Of a DNA stretch of 6,139 nucleotides, positions 1 through 6,070 are shown one piece after another; position 1 is the first letter of the stretch, and every line of letters starts with the position of its first letter. The position numbers and the translations under genes are program-made. Below the pieces are notes generated by a model, which worked only from the letters and a program-made list of their open reading frames with translations, was not told the DNA's origin and made no database searches. Source of the DNA: an uncultured Lachnospiraceae bacterium (GTDB lineage: Bacteria; Bacillota; Clostridia; Lachnospirales; Lachnospiraceae); contig CAMALN010000104.1 in assembly GCA_945836565.1 (NCBI GenBank), positions 1 through 6,139 of the forward strand, in the 5' to 3' direction.

Positions 1-336
1 GGCGTGAACCGAAATAATCGTGTTGAAGGGGAGATAACAGATATAACTGCGTATTTTCTTGGATGGAAGAATTATATAACTGAATGCTCAACGTATCCGA
101 CAATAAAACAGAAATATAAGGCAAGCTTTGTATATTCAAGAGATCGTCTTGAGAATAAGGATGAATATAATTTACCTGACAGAATTATTATGGAAGAAAA
201 CTATCGCAGGCAGAAGTATTATAAATATGCAATAATAGTTATCGGTATTGTAATATTACTTGATATTGTATGGTTAAAAATGAAAAGGAAAAAGCAGAAA
301 AATATGCAGACTGATACAGAAAGCGAGGAAGCTTAA
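1..336 (+). CDS. C-terminal part of an unrecognised single-pass membrane protein (5' end outside window)
   Basis: I do not recognise this protein. The frame is open to the left edge. The GTG at position 4 could be a start, but no ribosome site can be seen with only three bases before it, so I treat the gene as probably truncated. Counting from that GTG there are 110 residues: a polar region rich in Tyr, Lys, Arg and Glu (about 1-74), one hydrophobic helix (about 75-91, YAIIVIGIVILLDIVWL), then a strongly basic stretch (KMKRKKQKN) and an acidic C-terminus. The basic flank after the helix suggests the tail is cytoplasmic and the polar part lies outside, as in a type I membrane protein whose signal peptide would be upstream. 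The stop is 5 nt before the feoAB start, and the feoAB Shine-Dalgarno lies in its last codons. The two genes are therefore probably co-transcribed and translationally coupled. A link to iron uptake rests on position only. Confidence 0.6.
   Translation, partial: GVNRNNRVEGEITDITAYFLGWKNYITECSTYPTIKQKYKASFVYSRDRLENKDEYNLPDRIIMEENYRRQKYYKYAIIVIGIVILLDIVWLKMKRKKQKNMQTDTESEEA
325..330 (+). promoter_or_regulatory. Shine-Dalgarno of feoAB, inside the upstream gene
   Basis: GAGGAA lies 11 nt before the ATG at 342 and within the last codons of the preceding gene. This placement supports the 342 start and suggests translational coupling between the two genes. The 11-nt spacing is slightly long but workable. 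Confidence 0.6.
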
Positions 337-341
337 GCATT

Positions 342-2759
342 ATGACACTAGATCAGCTTAAAAAGAATCAGACAGGAAAAATAGTGCATATAAATGGAAG
401 AGGCCAGCTAAGGCATCATCTACTGGATATGGGACTTACACCATGTACGGAGGTAAGGCTTATTAAGGTAGCTCCAATGGGTGATCCGATAGAGATAGAG
501 CTTCGTGGTTACGAATTAACGCTTAGACTTGATGAGGCAAAGAATATTGAGGTTATTATAGAAGATAACACAAGGGTATCTGAACCATGTAATCACAATA
601 GTACAGCTTTTGAAGATGCAAAAAAAATTAAGCGCCATGAGCAGATGGAACATCCCGGCGTAGGTGAGCTTGGACGTGCAAAGGATTACAGGGCAAATAA
701 AATAGGCGATATGATACCAAAAGGGCAGAAGCTTACATTTGCACTTGCAGGTAACCAGAATTGTGGAAAAACAACGCTATTTAATCAGCTTACCGGAGCA
801 AATCAGCATGTAGGCAATTTCCCCGGGGTAACGGTTGATAAAAAAGAAGGCGTTATAAGAAATCATCCTGAGGCGACAGTTATTGATTTGCCCGGTATAT
901 ATTCGCTTTCGCCATATTCAAATGAAGAGATAGTAACAAGAGATTTCCTGTTAAATGAGAATGTTACGGGAATTATTAATATAGTAGATGCGTCAAATAT
1001 TGAAAGAAATCTATACCTGACAATGCAGCTTATGGAGCTTGGTATACCGATGGTTCTTGCACTTAACATGATGGATGAGGTACGTGCAAACGGTGGAACC
1101 ATACTTATAAATGAACTTGAAAGCATTCTTGGAATACCTGTTGTGCCTATTTCTGCAGTAAAGAATGAAGGTATTGATGAACTTGTGGACCATGCCATTC
1201 ATATAGCAAGGTATAGAGAGGCTCCGGGTAGAATTGATTTCTGCCCTGATACCCACAAAACAGGTGATAAGCTTGGAGCTGTACACAGGTGCATTCATGC
1301 TGCCGCTCATATGCTCGAGCCATATGCAAAGAAGGCCGGACTTCCACCAAGATTTGCATGTACAAAAATGGTTGAAGGTGATGAATTAGTTGAGAAGGCG
1401 TTAGGGCTGCCGGAGGTGGAAATGCATGCACTGTCTCATGTTATTTCTATTATGGAGGAAGAAAGCGACCTTGACAGAGAAGCGGCTCTTGCAAATATGA
1501 GATTTGCATTTATTGAGAAGCTGTGTAAGGCAACAGTTGTAAAGCCACATGAGAGCAGGGAGCATAAGAGAAGCGTTGCAATCGATAGAATCCTGACAGG
1601 AAAGTATACTGCAATACCATGCTTTATATTTATTATGTCGGCTGTATTTGCACTTACATTTTCCGTTATTGGAGCGGGACTTTCTGATCTTATGGCTATG
1701 GGAGTTGACTTTGTTATCAAGCTTGCTGATAAGGGACTTAGCGCTTCGCAGGTTAATCCTGTTGTTAAGTCGCTTGTTGTAGACGCGGTGCTAAAGGGAG
1801 TGGGAAGTGTGCTTAGCTTTCTTCCAATAATAGTAACCCTTTTCTTCTTCCTTTCGATTCTTGAGGATACCGGTTATATGGCGAGAGTTGCTTTTGTAAT
1901 GGATAAGCTTCTAAGAAAGATAGGCTTATCGGGCAGAAGCTTTGTTCCAATGCTGATTGGATTTGGTTGTTCTGTTCCTGCAATTATGGCAACAAGAACC
2001 TTATCGAGTGAACGTGACAGGAAGATGACTATTATGCTTACTCCGTTTATGAGCTGTAGTGCTAAGCTTCCGATTTATGCACTATTTACAAGTGCATTTT
2101 TCCCAAAGAATATGAGAGCACTTGTAATGATAGGCCTATACTTTTTTGGAATTGTATGTGGTATTGTCTATGCGCTAATTCTAAAGAAGGTAAAATATAA
2201 GGGCGAGCCGGTACCATTTGTTATGGAGCTTCCTAATTACAGGCTTCCGGGAATTAAAAGTGTAGGACAGCTTATATGGGATAAGGCAAAGGGCTTTATC
2301 CAGAAAGCATTTACAATAATTTTTATTGCAACTATTGTCATTTGGTTCCTTCAGACCTTTGATTTGAGATTTAATGTAGCTGCATCACCTGATGAAAGCC
2401 TGCTTGCAAAGCTTGCCGGCATTCTTACACCGATTTTTACACCACTTGGATTTGGTGACTGGCGTGTTCTGGCAGCATTAATCACAGGCTTTACTGCTAA
2501 GGAAAGTGTTGTTTCTACACTTACAGTATTGCTTGGTGGAGATATCTCATTATTGTCCTCACTATTTTCGCCGTTTACTGCATTTGTATTTCTTGTATTT
2601 ACATTATTATACACACCATGTGTTGCTGCAGTGGGGGCGGTGAGACGTGAAATGGGAAGTGCAAAGTCGGCAGCTGTTCTTGCGTTTATGCAATGTCTGA
2701 TAGCATGGATTATCGCGTTCCTAATTCATTCAATTGGAGTGTTAATCCAAATAGTATAA
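342..2759 (+). CDS. feoB: Ferrous iron transporter FeoB with N-terminal FeoA domain (FeoAB fusion)
   Basis: Predicted GTP-dependent Fe(II) importer of the cytoplasmic membrane, 805 residues. Residues 1-74 form a FeoA (SH3-like) domain, with GLTPCTEVRL and a typical end near NIEVI. A polar linker of about 50 residues follows. The G domain shows G1 GNQNCGKTT (137-145), switch I region GNFPGVTVDKK (158-168), G3 DLPG (182-185), G4 NMMD (242-245) and G5 SAV (271-273). A helical insert region runs to about 415. The membrane part (about 420-805) has roughly eight or nine hydrophobic segments and the two Gate motifs: GFGCSVPAIMATRTL (540-554, Cys543) and FMSCSAKLPIYALF (569-582, Cys572). YTPCVAAVGAVRREMGS (757-773, Cys760) lies near the C-terminus. 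All motifs needed for function look intact. FeoA and FeoB are separate genes in E. coli, but fusions are known in anaerobes. Regulation is not visible because the operon promoter lies left of the window. Iron-dependent control is expected from the family. Confidence 0.96.
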   Translation: MTLDQLKKNQTGKIVHINGRGQLRHHLLDMGLTPCTEVRLIKVAPMGDPIEIELRGYELTLRLDEAKNIEVIIEDNTRVSEPCNHNSTAFEDAKKIKRHEQMEHPGVGELGRAKDYRANKIGDMIPKGQKLTFALAGNQNCGKTTLFNQLTGANQHVGNFPGVTVDKKEGVIRNHPEATVIDLPGIYSLSPYSNEEIVTRDFLLNENVTGIINIVDASNIERNLYLTMQLMELGIPMVLALNMMDEVRANGGTILINELESILGIPVVPISAVKNEGIDELVDHAIHIARYREAPGRIDFCPDTHKTGDKLGAVHRCIHAAAHMLEPYAKKAGLPPRFACTKMVEGDELVEKALGLPEVEMHALSHVISIMEEESDLDREAALANMRFAFIEKLCKATVVKPHESREHKRSVAIDRILTGKYTAIPCFIFIMSAVFALTFSVIGAGLSDLMAMGVDFVIKLADKGLSASQVNPVVKSLVVDAVLKGVGSVLSFLPIIVTLFFFLSILEDTGYMARVAFVMDKLLRKIGLSGRSFVPMLIGFGCSVPAIMATRTLSSERDRKMTIMLTPFMSCSAKLPIYALFTSAFFPKNMRALVMIGLYFFGIVCGIVYALILKKVKYKGEPVPFVMELPNYRLPGIKSVGQLIWDKAKGFIQKAFTIIFIATIVIWFLQTFDLRFNVAASPDESLLAKLAGILTPIFTPLGFGDWRVLAALITGFTAKESVVSTLTVLLGGDISLLSSLFSPFTAFVFLVFTLLYTPCVAAVGAVRREMGSAKSAAVLAFMQCLIAWIIAFLIHSIGVLIQIV

Positions 2760-2785
2760 ATCAAGGCAAAATAAATAATAACCAC

Positions 2786-2837
2786 TTGACAAGCAATATA
2801 TAAAAGTGTTACCAATTATATGTGTAAATACTATAAA
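2786..2837 (+). promoter_or_regulatory. Candidate promoter region for purC
   Basis: Two imperfect arrangements are visible between feoB and purC. A perfect -35 box TTGACA lies at 2786-2791, but the position 18 nt further on holds only a poor -10 (TACCAA, 2810-2815, preceded by TG). A second pair is TTACCA (2809-2814) and TATAAA (2832-2837) with a 17-nt spacer. That pair has better boxes, but transcription would begin almost at the purC ribosome site. I see no terminator after feoB, so read-through into purC is also possible. Confidence 0.35.
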
Positions 2838-2845
2838 ATAAACAT

Positions 2846-2852
2846 GAGGTGG
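2846..2852 (+). promoter_or_regulatory. Shine-Dalgarno that fixes the purC start
   Basis: GAGGTGG lies 5 nt before the ATG at 2858. The alternative in-frame GTG at 2849 sits inside this ribosome site and has no good Shine-Dalgarno of its own, so 2858 is the better start. Confidence 0.75.
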
Positions 2853-2857
2853 AAAAC

Positions 2858-3730
2858 ATGCAGGACTTAAAGCCAATAAAGGAAGGTAAAGTAAGAGAGA
2901 TATATGATAATGGTGACAGTCTTATTATGGTAGCTACTGACCGTATTAGCTGTTTCGATGTTATTCTTGATAATCAGATTTCTAAGAAGGGAACTGTGCT
3001 TACACAGATGTCAAAGTTCTGGTTTGATATGACAGAGGATATTCTTCCTAATCATATGATTTCAGTAGATGTTAAGGATATGCCGGAATTCTTCCAGCAG
3101 GAAAGATTTGATGGTAATAGTATGATGTGTAAGAAGCTTGAGATGCTTCCTATCGAGTGTATCGTTAGAGGATATATTACAGGTAGTGGCTGGGCAAGCT
3201 ACAAGGAGAATGGAACAGTATGTGGCATTAAGCTTCCTGAGGGCCTTAAGGAATCAGACAAGCTTCCTGAACCGATCTATACACCATCAACAAAGGCTGA
3301 GATTGGTGATCATGATGAGAATATATCATATGAGCAGAGCGTTGCTCATCTTGAGAAGTATTTCCCTGGCAAGGGTGAGGAATATGCCGCAAAGCTTCGC
3401 GACTGTACTATCGCATTATATAAGAAGTGTGCAGAATATGCACTTAGCAAGGGTATTATAATTGCAGATACAAAGTTTGAGTTTGGTCTTGATGAGAATG
3501 GTAATCTTGTAATTGGCGATGAGATGCTTACTCCTGACAGCTCACGTTTCTGGCCTGCTGAGGGTTATGAACCTGGTCATGGTCAGCCTTCATTTGATAA
3601 GCAGTTTGCCCGTGATTGGCTTAAGGCTAATCCTGATAAGGGTTGGAAGCTTCCTGAGGATGTAGCACAAAAGACAATTGATATCTATCTTGAAGGATAT
3701 GAGAAGCTTACAGGAAAGAAGCTTGTATAA
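2858..3730 (+). CDS. purC: Phosphoribosylaminoimidazole-succinocarboxamide (SAICAR) synthase
   Basis: Cytosolic enzyme of de novo purine synthesis. It joins CAIR and L-aspartate with ATP to give SAICAR, ADP and phosphate. From the ATG at 2858 the protein has 290 residues, close to the long (yeast Ade1-like) form and longer than the roughly 237-residue E. coli enzyme. The N-terminal [10 protein letters not shown] (8-17) is the usual nucleotide-binding start. Both family signatures are present: [16 protein letters not shown] (97-112) and [10 protein letters not shown] (201-210). [14 protein letters not shown] (220-233) is also typical. The extended C-terminus ends in KLTGKKLV. A start at GTG 2849 would add only Met-Glu-Asn and would overlap the ribosome site. 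No other pur gene is in the window: feoB lies before it and a terminator follows 32 nt after the stop. It is therefore probably transcribed alone or at the end of the feo transcript. Confidence 0.96.
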   Translation: MQDLKPIKEGKVREIYDNGDSLIMVATDRISCFDVILDNQISKKGTVLTQMSKFWFDMTEDILPNHMISVDVKDMPEFFQQERFDGNSMMCKKLEMLPIECIVRGYITGSGWASYKENGTVCGIKLPEGLKESDKLPEPIYTPSTKAEIGDHDENISYEQSVAHLEKYFPGKGEEYAAKLRDCTIALYKKCAEYALSKGIIIADTKFEFGLDENGNLVIGDEMLTPDSSRFWPAEGYEPGHGQPSFDKQFARDWLKANPDKGWKLPEDVAQKTIDIYLEGYEKLTGKKLV

Positions 3731-3762
3731 GAATTATTGAACATATAAATTTAACGATTAAC

Positions 3763-3794
3763 ATAAAAGAGTCATGATTGCATGGCTCTTTTAT
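3763..3794 (+). terminator. Rho-independent terminator after purC
   Basis: A 14-bp stem pairs 3763-3776 with 3781-3794 around the loop ATTG. It contains one G-T pair (3772/3785). The A-rich 5' arm (AAAAGAG) and T-rich 3' arm (CTCTTTT) make it work in either direction. It lies 32 nt after the purC stop and would end that transcript. Confidence 0.85.
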
Positions 3795-3795
3795 C

Positions 3796-3827
3796 ATAAT
3801 AGGAAATTCCTCCGAATTTCCTATTAT
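3796..3827. repeat. Perfect 14-bp inverted repeat (stem-loop)
   Basis: Arms 3796-3809 and 3814-3827 are perfectly complementary around the loop CTCC. The core is GGAAATTC / GAATTTCC. It begins one base after the purC terminator stem and lacks a T-run on either strand, so it is not a standard terminator. It may be the left part of the palindromic element that follows. Confidence 0.75.
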
Positions 3828-3828
3828 A

Positions 3829-3920
3829 ACAACGCTCCGCTTAGGATGCGCACTCGCGCGCCGGGAATCATGTCGCAAAAGCGACCGCGCTCGGCGCGAG
3901 AATCTCGCAAGCGAGATTCT
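3829..3920. repeat. GC-rich nested palindromic element, probable dispersed intergenic repeat
   Basis: This block is far richer in G and C than the surrounding AT-rich DNA and contains no credible gene. Nested pairings are visible: CTCGCGC (3853-3859) with GCGCGAG (3894-3900); GGG (3863-3865) with CTC (3890-3892) through one G-T pair; GTCGC (3872-3876) with GCGAC (3881-3885) around AAAA; and AGAATCTCGC (3899-3908) with GCGAGATTCT (3911-3920). Base composition unlike the flanks and stacked palindromes suggest a REP- or MITE-like repeat present in many copies. That is inference, because only one copy lies in this window. No transposase or target duplication is evident. Confidence 0.6.
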
Positions 3921-3924
3921 TTTT
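3899..3924 (+). terminator. Hairpin with T-run closing the GC-rich element (terminator-like)
   Basis: A 10-bp perfect stem (3899-3908 with 3911-3920, effectively 9 bp with a CAAG tetraloop) is followed directly by T bases through 3924. The shape fits an intrinsic terminator on the + strand. It would be a second stop behind the purC terminator and would insulate the Dlt-like operon. Its first two bases are shared with the larger palindrome, so alternative folds compete. Confidence 0.5.
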
Positions 3925-4075
3925 ACAAAAAATACTAAGGTTGCCTTAAGAAAAAGAAATGCCTTTTGTAACAAAATAGATACAATTAATATACATATAT
4001 GAGTTAGACTAAGACAGGATAAGAGCTAACATACTTAGCTTATGAAATCAAAACATAAATCGGATTAATAAAGCT

Positions 4076-4094
4076 TAAATATAGGTCATATTTA
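4076..4094. promoter_or_regulatory. Possible operator abutting the -35 box
   Basis: TAAATAT (4076-4082) and ATATTTA (4088-4094) form a perfect 7-bp inverted repeat around AGGTC, ending exactly where the -35 hexamer at 4095 begins. A regulator bound here would touch the promoter. The arms are pure A/T in AT-rich DNA, so chance occurrence is a real possibility. Confidence 0.25.
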
Positions 4095-4122
4095 TTGATT
4101 TTATTTTACATGAGACTATAAT
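4095..4122 (+). promoter_or_regulatory. Sigma-A-type promoter of the Dlt-like operon
   Basis: TTGATT (4095-4100) and a perfect TATAAT (4117-4122) are separated by 16 nt. Transcription would start near 4129, giving a leader of about 80 nt before the ATG at 4210. This is the best promoter match in the 480-nt gap and points toward the ligase gene. Confidence 0.6.
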
Positions 4123-4209
4123 TTGTTGTGTTTAGATGGAAAATCTGAAATAAAGAGAGGAAAAGCAAGCGCATATTAAGAGACTTAGTTACACTTGTTA
4201 TTATGAATT

Positions 4210-5766
4210 ATGAAGAATGTATTAGAATATCTTGAACAGTCGGCGAGATTATTCCCTGATAAAACAGTAATTGCAGACGCAGATACAAAGCTTACATATA
4301 AGGAGCTTGAGGATAAGGCTAAATGTATCGGAAGCCTTATTATTTCTAAGCTTGGTTTGCCTAACGAGACTGCAAGACCTGTTGCCGTTTTGATGAATAA
4401 ATGCTCACTTAGTCTTGCAGCATTTATGGGTGTTGTTTATAGCGGAAGCTTTTATGTTGTGATTGATGAGATGATGCCAGCAGACAGAGTTAATGTGATA
4501 TTTGAAGCTTTATCACCTGTGGCAGTTTTAACTGATAAGGAGCATTTTGAAACAGCAAAAGAGCTGAAGCTTAGTGATGATGGAATTATTATCTTAATTG
4601 AAGATGCACCTGATATAAATGATATTAGTGAAGAAAAACTTTCATATATTAGAAGTACTATGGTTGATACTGATCCTGTATATGCGTTATTTACATCCGG
4701 TTCTACAGGTGTACCAAAGGGTGCAGTTGTAAGCCATAAAAATGTTATTTCTTATACATCATGGTACACAGAGACCTTTGGAATTGACAGCAATACAATA
4801 TTTGGTAATCAGACGCCGTTTTATTTTTCAATGTCAGTTTCTGATATATATAGCACCATAAAGAGCGGGGCTACGTTGCAGATTATTCCAAAGACTTTAT
4901 TTTCATTCCCAATTAAGCTGATGGAATTTATGAATGAAAGAAACATAAACACTATCTACTGGGTTCCTTCGGCACTTTGCATTATTGCAAATTGGAAGAT
5001 GTTTCAGTATGCGAAGCTTGATAAGCTAAAGAAGGTTTTGTTTGCAGGAGAGGTAATGCCTACAAGACAGCTTAACTATTGGATTGAAAATCTGCCTGAC
5101 GCAATGTTTGCAAATCTCTTTGGACCAACAGAGACAACTGATATATGTACATATTATGTGGTTGACAGGAAATTTGCTGATGATGAACCGCTTCCGATGG
5201 GAAAGGCCTGCAATAACTGCAGAGTGTTTGTACTCGATGATGCCGGTGAATTGGTTAATCCATTTGAAATAGATGAAAATGGCTTTAGCAGAGAGGGTGA
5301 GCTATATGCGAGAGGCTCCTTTGTTGCTATGGGATACTATGGAAATGAGGATAAGACAAAGGCGGCATTTGTACAAAATCCGCTAAATGATAAATATCCT
5401 GAGCTTGTTTATAAAACAGGGGACCTTGTTAAATATAACAAGTATGGAGAGCTTGTCTATATTACAAGAAAGGATTTCCAGATAAAGCATATGGGCTATA
5501 GAATTGAGCTTGGTGAGATTGAGGCGGCAGCCGGCGCACTTGATGGAATAAAAGCATGTGCGGCCGTATTCGATGCAGATAAGGACAAAATCGTATTTGT
5601 CTATGAGGGAAAGAAATATGATGAGAAGGAGATTATCGAAGGTATCGGTAAGCGTGTTCCTCATTATATGCTGCCTAATGCTATTGTGAGAATAAAGAGT
5701 ATGCCTCATAACCAAAATGGCAAGATTGACAGAAAATGGCTACAGGCTAATTACGAGAGTATATAA
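4210..5766 (+). CDS. DltA-like adenylation enzyme (amino acid or acyl-carrier protein ligase)
   Basis: ANL-superfamily ligase, 518 residues (Bacillus DltA is about 503). It is predicted to form an acyl-AMP from ATP and a small acid, then load it on the carrier protein encoded next. Core motifs are intact: A3 FTSGSTGVPKG (161-171), A5 NLFGPTETTD (302-311), A7 YKTGDL (401-406), A8 hinge RKDFQIKHMGYRIELGEIE (420-438, with Thr419 where Gly is usual) and A10 NGKIDR (503-508) with catalytic Lys505. The A4 segment FYFSMSVSDIY (204-214) has Ser207 where DltA has the Asp that binds the substrate amino group. LFAGEVMP (277-284) has Ala279 where DltA has Cys. Both offsets agree, so the alignment is sound, and the substrate may not be D-alanine. 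The ATG at 4210 is forced: an in-frame TGA lies at 4204-4206. No Shine-Dalgarno lies near it. Default annotation would be D-alanine--D-alanyl carrier protein ligase. I withhold the symbol dltA because of the pocket changes. Confidence 0.85.
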   Translation: MKNVLEYLEQSARLFPDKTVIADADTKLTYKELEDKAKCIGSLIISKLGLPNETARPVAVLMNKCSLSLAAFMGVVYSGSFYVVIDEMMPADRVNVIFEALSPVAVLTDKEHFETAKELKLSDDGIIILIEDAPDINDISEEKLSYIRSTMVDTDPVYALFTSGSTGVPKGAVVSHKNVISYTSWYTETFGIDSNTIFGNQTPFYFSMSVSDIYSTIKSGATLQIIPKTLFSFPIKLMEFMNERNINTIYWVPSALCIIANWKMFQYAKLDKLKKVLFAGEVMPTRQLNYWIENLPDAMFANLFGPTETTDICTYYVVDRKFADDEPLPMGKACNNCRVFVLDDAGELVNPFEIDENGFSREGELYARGSFVAMGYYGNEDKTKAAFVQNPLNDKYPELVYKTGDLVKYNKYGELVYITRKDFQIKHMGYRIELGEIEAAAGALDGIKACAAVFDADKDKIVFVYEGKKYDEKEIIEGIGKRVPHYMLPNAIVRIKSMPHNQNGKIDRKWLQANYESI

Positions 5767-5810
5767 ATTGTATGCAGTTATTTAAGATGAAGTTTTAAAT
5801 ATAGTGTTTA

Positions 5811-5816
5811 AAGGAG
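5811..5816 (+). promoter_or_regulatory. Shine-Dalgarno of the carrier protein gene
   Basis: AAGGAG lies 9 nt before the ATG at 5826. A nearer ATG at 5819 is out of frame and too close to the site, so 5826 is the start. This strong site contrasts with the ligase gene, which has none. Confidence 0.8.
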
Positions 5817-5825
5817 ATATGAGAT

Positions 5826-6056
5826 ATGGAAGAATTATTAGCACTTATGAGAGAAGTTAAACCAGGAGTAACATTTGAAGGTGATGACGATTTAATTGGT
5901 CATGGATTACTTGATTCTATTGCAATTGTAACCTTAGTTGGGGAAATCTGCGATGAATTTGATGTGGAGATTTCACCTGTTGATGTTGTGCCTGAGAACT
6001 TTAAAACTGTTGAGGCTATATATGCACTTATAACAAGATTACAGGAAGATAATTAA
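5826..6056 (+). CDS. DltC-like acyl (aminoacyl) carrier protein
   Basis: Small acidic cytosolic carrier protein of 76 residues, close to the roughly 78 of DltC. The motif GHGLLDSIAIVTL (25-37) contains Asp30-Ser31. Ser31 is the predicted attachment site for 4'-phosphopantetheine, added by a holo-ACP synthase encoded elsewhere. The C-terminal part, DVVPENFKTVEAI, matches the helix III region shared by DltC and related carriers. The gene starts 59 nt after the ligase stop and ends 14 nt before the MBOAT start. It is the expected thioester shuttle between the two: it would accept the activated group from the ligase and present it to the membrane protein. It could be a general ACP relative, but its position between ligase and MBOAT argues for a Dlt-like role. 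Confidence 0.88.
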   Translation: MEELLALMREVKPGVTFEGDDDLIGHGLLDSIAIVTLVGEICDEFDVEISPVDVVPENFKTVEAIYALITRLQEDN

Positions 6057-6070
6057 ACGAGGATGAGATA

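Larger units (their letters stand above)
3925..4209. other. AT-rich non-coding region upstream of the Dlt-like operon
   Basis: I find no gene here, and reading frames are short and lack ribosome sites. It holds short TTAG/CTAA-type palindromes: TAAGG-TTG-CCTTA (3936-3948), TTAG-A-CTAA (4004-4012) and CTAA-CATAC-TTAG (4026-4038, extendable to ATAAG/CTTAT with a 2-nt bulge). A weak promoter-like pair is TTGTAA (3966-3971) with TATACA (3990-3995), 18 nt apart. The better promoter and an adjacent inverted repeat are listed separately. An AGAGAGG stretch (4154-4160) looks like a ribosome site but has no start codon at a suitable distance. Confidence 0.5.

Noticed and set aside
863..1720. Several antisense frames of 94-111 residues under feoB
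   Set aside because: They overlap the conserved FeoB G domain and following region, have no family resemblance, and are expected shadows of a long gene.
2849..2851. GTG as the purC start
   Set aside because: It lies within the GAGGTGG ribosome site. The ATG at 2858 has correct spacing and gives the usual N-terminus.
3138..3461. 107-residue frame inside purC
   Set aside because: It lies fully inside purC in another frame, and purC has both family signatures across this region.
3796..3924. CRISPR array
   Set aside because: There are no direct repeats at regular spacing. The structure consists of inverted repeats only.
3708..3974. 88-residue - strand reading frame over the same region
   Set aside because: It spans the repeat and terminator, overlaps the purC 3' end and has no supporting ribosome site. 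It is the antisense shadow of the palindromic element.
3778..4002. 74-residue + strand reading frame across the GC-rich palindromes
   Set aside because: It starts inside the terminator hairpin, has no ribosome site, and its Arg-rich sequence follows from reading the GC-rich repeat. Its composition is unlike the real genes.
3925..4209. Riboswitch or tRNA gene in the leader
   Set aside because: I could not trace a cloverleaf, a conserved riboswitch core or a terminator/antiterminator pair. The predicted leader after the promoter is only about 80 nt.
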